A stretch of 64,000 nucleotides of DNA from Erodium maritimum (taxonomy: Eukaryota > Streptophyta > Magnoliopsida > Geraniales > Geraniaceae): positions 18,345,228 to 18,409,227 of the forward strand of contig OY997595.1 of assembly GCA_963921825.1 (NCBI GenBank), read 5' to 3'. The position numbers and the translations under genes are program-made. The notes under the pieces are model-generated. The model had not been told where the DNA came from. It was given only the letters and a program-made list of their open reading frames with translations, and made no database searches. Shown piece by piece: positions 11,591 through 22,439 of this stretch (position 1 is the first letter of the stretch; every line of letters begins with the position of its first letter).

Positions 11591-13736
11591 AATTTTCTCT
11601 CTCGCGCTTACCCTGTTGAGAACCTCTTCTTGAGGAACCCTACCTCTACTATGGAGTTTTCTATTCAAGCAACTAACATGTCTGTTGTTCTCGTCGGACT
11701 TGTCCCGTTGTCGCTTTCCCTGGTGCAGGTCTCGGTACTTGTATAGCCATCTCGCCCTTCCTCGGACGTAGTATCCCTATTAAATCGAGAAGACGAAGGA
11801 GGCCACACCAAATTTCCTCTAGTTTCGTGACCCCTTCTCTCTCAAGCACGATAACCCCATCACCATCAGTCATGACGATCGTGGCTTTCTCACCGGGTTG
11901 CTCTGCCCCCTGAACAAGCCAATGAGAGGTCGTCAACACAAAACCCTATCCCTTGCTTCCTCTACAAATCAACCTAAGGTTTCAGCTCCTCCACCTTCAC
12001 CAAACACTGATGGTGACTCGACTAGGGCTCCGCCTCCTGTGGACGCTTCTGTCTCTCTTCCTCTAGCACTGCCCGCTCCCGATGCGCTCGCCCGCCCGTA
12101 GAAGATCCCGACCCTATTCCTTCGCATCCACGCTATCGAGACCCTCTTCGAGGGAAGGCTCCAGTGATAGAACTAGTGTAGACATAATTGGAGGGCATCC
12201 ATCCAAGGGTGAGAATTCCCATCTTGGACGAAGTTCCTATCATCCTGACATTGCTCAATCTGCCATCAAGCATGTCCGTTGTCGTTGGGTCTTCAAAACC
12301 TAAGAGGTCGGTTCTACATCGGAGAAACAGTCGATACCGACCTCCCTAGAGTTCAACCTCACAAATCTTCAAGACGTATTCTCAGCATGTTCGTTGGAGG
12401 AGGAGGAGGAGGCTGAAGTACTGGTGCCATATGCTTCGATGAGCCCCTCCTTGCTGGCTCGCCAACAAATTTTCATGTTGGGCAAACTATGGGCTTCCAA
12501 ACCCCCTCGGAAGGAGGCCTTCCTCTGGGTTATTACCAAGGCGTGGGGTAAGTCGGCTGAGGGGCTGTTCATCAAGGGTATCAACCATAGAGTCTTCGAG
12601 TTCTACTTTCAGACGAAGGAAGCTGGTGCAGGGGTCCGTGGGAACGAGCCCTAGTGTTTTGACGGGCAATCGCTCCTGCTTGGGGACTTGGACCCGATGA
12701 CTAAAGAGCCCCCTGCCCAAGATCGCCTCCAACTTTGGGTTTATGCCCATGGACTCCCTCCCTTGGTACGGACCAGGATCACGAGCGAGACGATTGGCTC
12801 GGTGTTGGGGTTCTGTATTGATGTCCCCTGTGACAAATGAGGCACTTATCGGGGAGGAACGATGAGGGTCCATTTCTGGCATCTCGTGGATCGTCCCCTG
12901 CGCCGACAACTTCTCCTTCGTTTTTGGGAATTTCACGACCCGGTTCGTGTTAACTTATACAAAGTTGCTTGCTTTTTGTTTTAACTGTGGGTTGATTGGC
13001 CATGACCTTACTAATTGTCATCGGGAGGTGGTGGGTACCCCACAATACGACTCATCCATACTGGAGTATAAGAGGGATCGCCAAGTCAAGCCGTATGCAA
13101 CAAACTGGGACCATCGGGGATCCCAAGAACCAATGTCCTCGCCTATTGCACCTAAGGGACCCTAGCCTAGGGGAAGGGAACCAATTGTATCCTCGACTAC
13201 TACGCCTAACAGTGGATCCAGAATGGAAAAATCTGGTGGCCAACCAGCTCTCTGGTAGCTGGAAGCCTGAAACCCCAGCCCTGTTTGGGCACAGACATAG
13301 AATTGGACTTGGAGCAGGAGCTGGGGGAGTGAAGCGGGGGTCTTCTGGGGAACCCCGAGATGACCAAGAAAGGGAGGGGAAGCATTCCCGCATGGAGGAA
13401 TGAAAGGAATCCAGTGCTATAGGGACTGGCCCTAGGAGGGGTCCCTAGGAAGAGCTCTGCCTCCCTTAGAAGTGTATGATAGCTGGGTTCGATCGCACTC
13501 TACAGAGCATGTAGCGTTTAGGCAATACCTTGAGCAGTCGTAGTCAGTTTCGCCTTAAATTAGTTTTACCTTGCCTATATGACGCCTATTCCAATATCGT
13601 TAAAGACGATTATATTATGAAAAAAGCGAACATTATTGTTCTTTGTTTGTTCTTCGTTGTCAGATAACTGTCTTTGATGCATTCAGTTGTAATTACAAAT
13701 TTAAATTAATAATAATGTACCTTTTAGTAAAAAAAT
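11591..13736 (+). mobile_element. full-length ORF1-only LINE-type retroposon (degraded)
   Basis: The 20-bp repeats at 11571-11590 (AAGTTAAATTAAAAAGCCAA) and 13737-13756 differ at one base, so both insertion borders are visible. The element starts with a pyrimidine-rich leader (TTTTCTCTCTCGCGC), encodes a decayed ORF1 with a DUF4283 domain (about 12394-12850) and a CCHC knuckle (about 12978-13022), and ends CCTTTTAGTAAAAAAATA. There is no endonuclease, RT or room for ORF2 between the ORF1 end (about 13400) and the tail. The element at 46926-48868 shares ORF1 and the terminal phrase. The ORF1 frame is broken several times. Confidence 0.8.
12394..13403 (+). pseudogene. LINE ORF1 remnant: DUF4283 plus CCHC zinc knuckle
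   Basis: The pieces read, in several frames, LGKLWASKPPRKEAFLW, FEFYF, CFDG, LDPMTKEPP and DRLQLWVYAHGLPP. These are the strands of DUF4283, the nucleic-acid-binding domain of plant LINE ORF1 proteins. They are followed by CFNCGLIGHDLTNC, a CX2CX4HX4C knuckle. The order and spacing match the intact ORF1 at 27513-29405. In-frame stops and frame changes show that it no longer makes the full protein. Confidence 0.8.
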
Positions 13737-13865
13737 AAGTTAAATTAAAAAACCAACAGTATATATTTGAAAATTAGACGGTAAGTGAGGACTGTTTTAA
13801 TCTTTTTATATTTTTGAATACAAAGTTTATAGCGTTGATTAAATTTATCTTATTTAAAAGTTAAA

Positions 13866-14045
13866 GGGAAAACTACAAATGTATACCCTTAAGTATGCAC
13901 GATTAACCAATGTTTACCCTTAAGTTTTTTGGAAACCGATACATACCCTGAAGTTACAACTCGTAACCAAAAACCCTTTCCGTCAGTTTTTCCATCCATT
14001 TTCTATTAATTTTTTTAAAATGCCTAAAATGCCCTCAATCACCAT
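13866..14045 (+). repeat. left terminal inverted repeat of the Pack-MULE
   Basis: It pairs with 15255-15434 on the other strand. Shared phrases, in order, include CTACAAATG, ACCCTGAAG, CCTTTCCGTCAG and an AAAATGCC/AAAATACC block. Confidence 0.85.
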
Positions 14046-14431
14046 CTTATTTTTATTTTTATTAAATAAAATTAAGAAAAGAATTATATAAATAATAGTT
14101 TAAAAATAAAACTATTATTTCTAACCTAATATATACTTACCCTTTCTCTCTATCTCTTTGAACAACCGCCACTACCTTTTCTCTCCTCTCAGCAAATCAC
14201 ACCCACCTCCCTTTCCACTCCATTCTTCTTCATCTGGGTCGCAACGGTGTTGAGGAGGATCTCGCGACAGCAACCGCGGTCGAGGCGAGCTTCTCCGAGA
14301 AGAAAAAGAGCTTGGAACCTCTTTGTGAGCTCACCAACGGTGGCGTGAGGACCTGCTCTGGCGGCGCCATAAATAGATCTGGACAGACCTACTCGTCCTG
14401 CACCGTCGCTGCGACTCCGTCACTAGCTCGC

Positions 14432-14560
14432 CCCGGAAACTCCTCCATGGTCTACGAAATCCTCCCGGAGTACGGCCTCCCGAGCGGCCTCTTACCCAAC
14501 ACCTTCACCGATTTCACGATCTCCGACGACGGGATTCAGGGGCAACGCTTCTTCTTGTGG
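14432..14560 (+). pseudogene. captured DUF538-family gene fragment inside the Pack-MULE
   Basis: The frame shows SSMVYEILPEYGLPSGLLPN, then FTDFTISDDG. The Y-(D/E)-(V/I)-L-x-x-Y-G-L-P-x-G-L-L-P motif is the N-terminal signature of plant DUF538 proteins, which are small and often secreted proteins of unclear function. Only this first part is present: the frame soon leaves the family pattern, and the signal peptide and later strands are not seen. The ends of the captured segment cannot be set without the donor gene. Confidence 0.7.
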
Positions 14561-15254
14561 CGACATATAGGGTTCTTCTCCTCCCTGACTTCGCCGGAGC
14601 GTTGCCAATGTCGGCGAAGCTCCTCTCTGTTTTTTTTGTTCAAATGTTTGAACTTATTTACGATTTAGGTTTTTTTTGTTGAATCTGGTCTGAATCTATG
14701 GTATGAAATTGGTGCTGGTTTTGGGAATGGAATTGCTGAAATGGTTTGATGAAATTGCTCAGTTGATTTGAAGGAGATGTAGATTCAAATATGATGTATG
14801 GGTTGAATTTAGTTTTGATTTGGGGTTGATTTTGGGGATGGACGGGAAGAACACAAATTTTGGGGCTGAATTTTATGAATTTTATAAAAATATGAATATA
14901 ACCAAAAAAGAATCAAACCTAAATTTAAAATAAAATTGGAAATTGAATTAAAATCTAAATTAAAAAAATAAACTGAAAAACAATATTGTAAAATGAATTA
15001 AAAATAAAAAATAAACAAAACTGATTTTTTAAAAAATAAAGAAAATATATAAAAATTAAATTGTTTTTTTATAAACAAAATTGTTTTTAAAAAATAAAAT
15101 TTAATTTATTATACATAAAACTGATTTTTTAAAATTAAATTGATTTTTTAAAAAAATTCAAAAGAAAGATAAACAAATAAATAAAAATAAAGAATAAAGA
15201 AAATAAAATAAAATAGTGAAAGAAAAGTAATGGCAGATTGTGTAATATTAATAG

Positions 15255-15434
15255 GCAGTTGGGGGTAGTTTGGGTATTTTGAAAAAAATTGAACAGTAAA
15301 CTGACGGATCTGACTGACGGAAGGGGTTCTGGGTTACAACATGAAACTTTAAGTTATGCATCAGTTAACTTTAAACTTCAGGGTAATCATCGATTAAACG
15401 TGCCAATTTCAGGGTATGCATTTGTAATTTACCC
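15255..15434 (-). repeat. right terminal inverted repeat of the Pack-MULE
   Basis: The reverse complement matches the left end with scattered mismatches over about 180 bp, ending at the 9-bp duplication. Confidence 0.85.
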
Positions 15435-15544
15435 AAAGTTAAAATTCTAGTTCGTGCTTTTTAAAAGTTAACCGTTATTTTTTAAAATTTATGTATAATT
15501 AAGTATAATATTCCAAAAAAAAACATTTGTAGTGTTACAATAAA

Positions 15545-16571
15545 AGTATAGGTGATTTCTCCCTCGCCTCTTGAGAGCTCCCTCCTAACCCTAGCCGCCC
15601 TAGCTACGGTGTTCTCTTTTGCCCCCACCGTCGATTTGTCCTCTGCCTTGGTTCCTCCAGTCATTACTGCCGCTGCCCTAGCTGGTGACGCCCCTCTACT
15701 ATCGTCTTGTCCCTTGCAGACCGTTCCCGGTGCTGGGGATAAGAGTCGTCGACGGAGAAAAGCCAAACCCTCGATTTTGGCGTTGTCTTCCTCTACACCG
15801 GTGTTGTCGGTCCTCCCACTCCCTGGCTCGGGAGCATCGGTGGATGTGGCCTCCTTCTCCATGGGAGCAACTGCTCCATCCCCATTCGCGAAGCCAAGAC
15901 GAGGGCGGCCCTTGCAACGTCCCCCAGTTACGTCCTTCTCACGCAACGTCCTCCTCGATTTTCCCCTTCCAACCCCTATTCCGCCGACCCACCCGTTGGG
16001 CCAAGACCTTGCTCTAGCCCCTCCTCCTCCGTGCAGTGCGGTTTCTAGGGTTTGTCAAGACGTTTCTTTGGCCCCTCCTCCCCCGGACGACGTAGCTGTT
16101 AGGAGTCCGGCTCCCCCCACTCTGATCTGATACTAGGCAGAGGGCGCAAGTCTGGAGATGGAACTAGAGCACTCAAAGGGCTGGCTGGGAACCCTCGGGA
16201 GGATCAGTTCAGGGCGGGGAAACAGCCCCACCAAGAGGAACGAGTGGTACGCCGTGCATCAGGGACTGGCTCTGGGAGGGGTCCCTGTACGATGTGCTGC
16301 CTCCCCCATTCACCATTACCCTCGAGGTCCCTCAGGATCTTCGGTATTCCTTTTCCCCCTCTTCGTATTCTGTTCTTTCCTCTACGGCATCCCAGCTTAG
16401 TGGTAGCTGGCCCATCCAATATACCGTCGGTGACAGTTATAGTATGAAAAAAACTACGGCACCATTGTGTTTTTTGTCCATTCTTGTTTTTTTGTGGTTA
16501 GGGATTTATTCAGGATGCACTCAGACATATTTGAATTTACATTAATGAATCATACATTTCGTTCAAAAAAA
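15545..16571 (+). mobile_element. internally deleted ORF1-type LINE derivative
   Basis: A pyrimidine-rich GC-rich 5' part (from CTCCCTCGCCTCTTG) with Pro/Ala-rich frames is joined at about 16140-16250 to the ORF1-end region shared with 11591-13736: compare CAGGGACTGGCTCTGGGAGG here with GACTGGCCCTAGGAGGGG there. It ends in a T-rich 3' UTR and A7. The DUF4283 and knuckle region is absent. No duplication was found. Confidence 0.6.
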
Positions 16572-17442
16572 CTATAATATTCCTAAAATATATAACAAAG
16601 AGAGGGAAAAAAGAGACGAAGGAATCTGGGAACAGTGGTATTAGAAAGAGGTGAAAATTCAGCGGGGCCATGGAACCAGAACTGCTGAAGCCATATGATT
16701 CAATTATTAGTCGACAGAGTGACCATTATTCGCTCAACATTCATTGCCATCCTCTTCACTTCTATTTTATTCTCATTCATATTTCTATTCACATTCTCCA
16801 GTGGAGATTCCTTAAATTGTCTCTAACTTTGATCACGTTAACTGTTACTTATTCAACTTCACTTAAATGTATCGAAGAACCACGTTACTGGGTAAATAAG
16901 TAGAAGTTTTAAAATATTAATTAAATACTTTCCTGAGGTAGAGCTCCAAATGATATTGAGACATTAAAGTAAAGCCATTGGAACTCATCTCAACATGTTG
17001 CCTACATAAAGTAAGTCCATACCATATAAATATACAACAACTTTATTGAGAGGGAATGGGAGATGCATGATTGATATGATATGGTATGTATGTAAAATAA
17101 AACAAGAAAAATTAATGAGAATGATACAAACAAATAATAATAATAAATAATATAAAAGCAAAACGAAGGCTGCAGGTAGCTCTGGTGGGGGTGTGAGTCT
17201 ATATTTTTATTTTAAAAATCTTAACAAGAGATAAGAATAGAGAGATATGATGGGAGCTGGATTCTCTGAACACATGCATCCTTACAAGAGAATGTCTGTT
17301 AGCAATCATCTTCCCAAGTGTCTTTCATTCTGAAAACAGTGAATTTTGAAAGGAAAATCTAAATAATATAGTGGCCTCTTTCGAGTTTCGAGTCTTACTA
17401 AAACAAACACATTTAGCATTACATATTCAAATTCATAATTGA
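16572..17442. other. AT-rich stretch, no gene
   Basis: No domain-bearing frame; several short A/T simple repeats, including ATAATAATAATAAATAAT near 17133. Confidence 0.55.
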
Positions 17443-19445
17443 AAAAGCTCTCTGCCTACCTCTTAGAGAGGTTTCATTTCTATCCTAGTCAGGGTCTCGA
17501 TGTCGCCGCCACTCATTGCTCTCGCCGCTCTCGCCTGAGTCACCGTCCCTCTATCCGGCGTAGATCAGTACGCTGGTCGCTCCTCCCTACTTCCCGAAGG
17601 TCAGTCCCATCGAGTCCGTCCTTCCGCGATGGTTCCGACGACTCCGTCGTCTTCCCCTCGTCGTCTCGGCCCTCCCTTGTACCGGATCTAGCCGTCTTTT
17701 GTCGGCTTTAATCCGGAAATGGCACTTAGCGATCAGATTCATCCCGTCGACGAGCCTCATCAGCCATAGGCCCCTGCTCTAGTAGGGTTCCTGTCCGATG
17801 TCACATTCACGCTGCCATCCACTGAAGCTCCCCCCCGCCCTCTGCCGGACCACCGACGGCCGGCCGACCCTCTTGCCCTGAAGGACAAACCAGGTACGTA
17901 GCCGAACGCCACTCTGGTTTCTAGGGCTCCGTTGGCCGCCTCGGGTCAGGACAAGAGCCGCTTGGAAATGGGGGAGGGTCAGGCTTCCTCGTCCACAGCC
18001 ACCGGCGGAGGTGTCTTGGTATCGCCCTCCGACAGATCGGCTACCGGACCCGAGTAATCGGGCAGCCAGCGGACCTGGGTTACATGTACGTCAAACTGAG
18101 GTGAGCTCGATCCGGATTTCCCCGGTCCCGGACTGGGAGGATGACGATGACGAGGTGGTGGTCTTGGAGGAAGGGGTCCCGACTTTCACCAAGGGCACAT
18201 ATCAGTTTTCTCTGGCAGCCCGGGTTGCAGGGGACCGGATCCACAATCAGAACGCTGTCTGCGCGATGATGCTGCAGAAGTGGAAGGTGAATGGAATACA
18301 GGTGGAATTCATGTCCCCGGAGGTTACTGGTTATCACTTCCCCTCCGCAGAGACGATGGAGAATATTCGTTATAGGGGTCCCTGGAGTTTCAAGGGTTTC
18401 ACCCTCCTGTTGGAGCCACTCATGCCTTATGTCCCGGCAAATGAGATTGAATTCCATCACATTGAGCTTGGAGTAAGGGCATTGAACGTCCCGATGGGAG
18501 CCAGGAATCCATATATATGCGGTCTTATTGCAGACAACATTGGCACTCAAGTGCTATTGGCCCCAATTCCCTATGTTAGGCGGGATGATCTGTTCTTATG
18601 GTTGCGGGTACGGATGGAGTTGAACCGACCTATACTGAGAAGAGTCCGACTCAGATTCCCAGGCACTACATCCTCCTCTTTGATTGAGCTGCAATATGAG
18701 AGGCTAACGAATTTTTGTCGCAGGTGTGGGCTGATGACCCACAGGATTATGGGATGTACGACTCATTTGCCAGGTACTGGTCGGGAGGAGGCCCGATATG
18801 ACTCGTCTATCCTGACCCCAAGGCAGATGGATGTGGATCGGCTGCTGCAGACGGTCTGGAATACACCCGCCGGTGACACATCCGGCTGTTACTGACCTGC
18901 TGAATGGTCTGTCCCTGAATCTGCTGATTTGATCCAGAGAAGTTGTTATGGGAGAAAGACTCCCCGTTGCAGACATTCTTTCGAAATCTGACAATCTGGC
19001 TAGGGTTACCTCAAGAGGGGTAACCAATGTAATGCAGGATGGAGTGCGTCGAGCCTCTGGAGGGCCCCGGGGCTTTACAAAGCCTGACAACCTGGCTAAC
19101 ATCCGTCCTGCTACTGATCCTATTGGCCTAGCTGAGCCCGGAGACACTGTAGTGACCTGGGAGGGGAAGGAGAAAGATCCCCAAGAAGCCCTAGGGAAAG
19201 GGGGGCCCAGCCGGGGAAAGATCAAGACGTCTACCCTGAAGACTAGGAGCAGGTCGTTGTATGATCGTTCGTTGGGGCCAAAGAAGTCGCTGGATCATTC
19301 GACCCTCCAACCAGACATCGATTGGCCGGTATACAATGAGGGGAATAGGGGGAGCAGGCGGAGGCACAGCAGCCTCCGATGCAGGAATGACCCGACCCGG
19401 CAGGGGTGAATGGAGTCGCTCTCGCATGATCCGAAGACAACTCCT
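17443..19445 (+). mobile_element. ORF1-type LINE derivative without ORF2
   Basis: It starts with a leader CTCTCTGCCTACCTCTTAGA followed by GC-rich sequence, then a long ORF1 segment (18011-18895) and an out-of-frame continuation of the ORF1 tail to about 19409. No ORF2 follows. The next sequence is a minus-strand relative with a matching leader at its far end, so the two lie tail to tail. Confidence 0.6.
18011..18895 (+). pseudogene. LINE ORF1 segment: DUF4283 plus CCHC zinc knuckle
   Basis: A stop-free stretch of 294 codons without an ATG at its start; the frame is broken upstream, so this is part of a longer ORF1. It holds DUF4283 (YQFSLAARVAG through RNPYICGLIADNIG) and a CX2CX4HX4C knuckle (CRRCGLMTHRIMGC), then the usual ARYDSSIL block. 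In autonomous LINEs such a protein binds the element RNA in the ribonucleoprotein. The basic C-terminal tail continues in another frame at 18948-19409. Relatives are at 12394-13403 and 27513-29405. Confidence 0.8.
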
Positions 19446-20235
19446 TACTAACGTCACAAAACAGCGAGACTTGAAATGAAAAGTCCTAATCAACACAAGA
19501 ACTAGAATGTCTAGCCAACAATTTATTCGACCTAAAATAGGTGAAAAAATTTAGCACACGAACGAAATAACAAACTATCAAATTTGTGATGCCAGTTCTT
19601 CTAGGCCCCGAGCCATTGGAGCTTTCTGGTATCGTCAATTCTTCATCGTGATTCGCCCGGATCTTTCAAAGTATTGCGGAAGACGGGCTCATCGATTCGA
19701 CCCGCAATGGTTTGTTTGGGATCGAGGGTCCCGACTTCGGGTGTCGTGGAAGCAGGCCCTAGTCTATCGTCCCTCCTCCCGGATCCCAGATCTATCGAGG
19801 GAGCAGACCCATGCCAGCGAGGGGTGGCCCTGGGGCGGGAGGCCGCTGCATATGCCGGCGAGGATTCATTAGTGGTGTGTCGTCCCGATACGGATGGTAC
19901 GACCAAAAGGGCCTGGGTGCCCGCCCCTGCATCGACCAAACTCCCCGGCGATGCATAGCCGTAGGTCTCGTGGCCAATCTGAGCGGAGGGGCCAGTACCT
20001 GTGGATGAACCATCGTCAGCCACGGTGGACGAGCTCTAGCTCCATTGGGCTGACGACGATGCCCTGAATGAGCCATCACTGGCGACATATGAATGGAGGG
20101 ACACATATTGTGGAGGAGGAGACGCAACTCAGGTTGCAGACGGGCGGCGTGGAGGGCGGCGACTCTAGGGGGAGCGTAAACCCTAGTTAGGGTAAAAGAG
20201 AACCTCTCTAGGAGGTAGACAGAGCACATTTTTAA
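19446..20235 (-). mobile_element. minus-strand LINE derivative, tail to tail with 17443-19445
   Basis: On the minus strand it begins CTCTGTCTACCTCCTAGAGA at about 20230, nearly the leader of the plus-strand element at 17443, runs through GC-rich sequence without a DUF4283 core, and ends in T-rich 3' sequence near 19480. The junction is not precise. Confidence 0.5.
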
Positions 20236-20461
20236 TTTTTTCCACAAAATTAATTTATTATCAATAAAAAATATTATCGGTTAAATGTAACGGTTTATGT
20301 CAGTCATAAAAATTAACAGTCATCTTTAAATGTTTTTCTCAAAAACACTATTTATTGTCCACGATTTTTTTAACAGAATTACGTAAATGAGTGTTTTATC
20401 TTTTTTATTTCAACTAACTTTGATTTATTGGGTGTTACTTTTTTTTCTGGCTGCGCTCTGA

Positions 20462-21457
20462 ATACTCTTTGAGGTGCAAAACTATCCTTTCTAGGGTTCA
20501 TCTTTTTTCAGCCGCTCGCCTCCCTCGATCTCCACCTCCTCCGGTCACCAATACACCCTGCAATCGCTACCATTGCGTGCTCCCTCTGCCTTCTCAGTCG
20601 CCCCCATGTTTTCCGATCTCAACTCTACGATATCCGGCCACCAATCGCCTCCTCGCCGGTACTCCCTTCCTCCCGTGCTCGTGCCAGTAGCCACCGTGGC
20701 TCTCCTACCGCCGGCTACCGGGAAACATGCTCCCTTCTCCGTCCTACCCCCGCAGCTGCCTCCCGCCCCATGGCCATCTTTCGTCGGTCAGATCTGGGCG
20801 CCAACCAACGTCCCGAACACAGTCTGCAACCCCGTCGTGAACGCTAACAACGACACCATGATCATGATCTCGGTAGCCTCTGTCTCTCTGGTGGCTGTAT
20901 TTTCTCTGTTCACCGGCGCAGATCCGAAGTCTATGTCAGAGCTGCCTCGCCGTCGCCCACGAGCTCTTCCGGGTGAACGTGGGAGTTCGATGGAACTTAC
21001 CCGACAATTGAAAGCCGAGAAGGACATCCAGAATCCACAGAAGAAGGCGATTCAATCTCCTTCACAAAAATGAGAAGACCCGGCGGGGGTGGGAGGGTCC
21101 GTCTACAGACTATACCCACAGACCCGGGACTACCGGTGTTGGGGAGTCTCGGGAAATCCGCATTCAAGGCTTTACTTCCAGTCTCTATTAGGTCTGCTTT
21201 GTATTTCTTTCTAGGACGAATAAGTCTTTGGTTAGTTTGGTTTAGGACTTTGGGTGTTATTATTTTTGAAATGTCGGTTAGAGGAACTCCTAAGTTCGGA
21301 TCTGCGATTCAAAGCAGACTATTTTTATGGATCCATGAGCGCCTGATAGACTACGGTCGATCGGGACAAATATCTGGAATACTGGACAGTTATGTCCTAC
21401 CCAGTAAAGTTGTTTTTCTACAATAATATAATACCTCTATACTCGTTTCAAAAAAAA
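20462..21457 (+). mobile_element. 1-kb non-autonomous LINE-derived retroposon
   Basis: GC-rich leader and Pro/Ser-rich 5' part (20470-21070), then a T/G-rich 3' UTR ending TACTCGTTTCA and A8 (21450-21457). Layout as for 5675-6745. No DUF4283, RT or clear duplication. Confidence 0.5.
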
Positions 21458-22339
21458 TCTTTTGTATTTCTAATTAAATACTCTTATGAATTGAAAGACT
21501 ATTTACCCCTCTTTATCATTAATTAATTATTAATTAATTTATTTATTAAATGATTCACATTTATTTTTAAATAATTTAAAATTTTCTTATAAATTTTTAG
21601 AGAAATTATTATTTATTAATTCCTAATTTTTGTTTATTAATTAGAATAACTATTAAAAAAATACTTACGATTTATTAATTTTATTTTAATTATTTGATAT
21701 AATTTTTTTATTTCTAATTACATATTCAACACCTTAACAAAGTTTGAGAACACATATAAGTTTTTGAATTTTAAAATTTTCGACAATTTGAAAAAAATTC
21801 AACAATTTCAGATGAATAACACATATAAAATTTTCAACCATGACAAGTTATTTGTGTTCAATAATTCAACAATCCTAAGTGAAACCCTAAATTACTTCAT
21901 AAAGTAGAGGAAGACATGCATGCCTTCCAAGGAATCACTATGGTTGGCAATTGGAGCTCGGAAAATCTTGACGTTGGGGCGGACTGTGGCCGTAACTAGA
22001 GCTGGGTTGCAAATCCGTCTCTTCTCAAAGATCTGACAGAAGATAAAGCGATAAGGCTTTAATAGGATTAGAGTCAATATATATAGGACTTTAAAATATG
22101 TGACTAAAACAAAAAGGTCCAAAAAAAGGTCGAACCCTAAATTTTATATTAGTTAGTTGATTGAAACAACTGACAATACATTTTTAATAATTAATAATAA
22201 GTTAGAAATCAACATTATTAAGGTTATTTTTTTAATCAGCAAATAGATTGAAGGTTCAATCCTTTTAGAAAAAGGCAAGAACTAGAATTTGAACCCTCTA
22301 TTACATAGATGAGCAATTCGTAGCAATATAGCTTAGAAT
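21458..22339. other. AT-rich stretch, no gene
   Basis: Very A/T-rich to about 21880, with TTAATTAATTATTAATTAAT-type simple sequence near 21520. No gene or repeat end recognised. Confidence 0.55.
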
Positions 22340-22439
22340 TCTCAGAAGAATAATGAAGAAGGGAGTTGACATACCAAAAAATACAAGTAAACTTGACAAA
22401 ACAGAATTAACACAATAATTAGCTTAAAATGTGAGAGTT

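Larger units (their letters stand above)
13866..15434. mobile_element. Pack-MULE (Mutator-like element carrying host gene sequence)
   Basis: The ends are long inverted repeats of about 180 bp: the left begins GGGAAAACTACAAATG, and the reverse complement of the right begins GGGTAAATTACAAATG and continues alongside the left end. The 9-bp direct repeat AAAGTTAAA lies at 13857-13865 and 15435-15443, the duplication length typical of Mutator elements. No transposase is encoded. GC-rich coding-like sequence at about 14160-14660 includes a DUF538 fragment, which makes it a Pack-MULE. The rest of the interior is very A/T-rich. Confidence 0.85.

Noticed and set aside
15552-16130. 192-codon Pro/Leu-rich frame
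   Set aside because: Low-complexity 5' part of a LINE derivative; overlapping frames on both strands are equally open.
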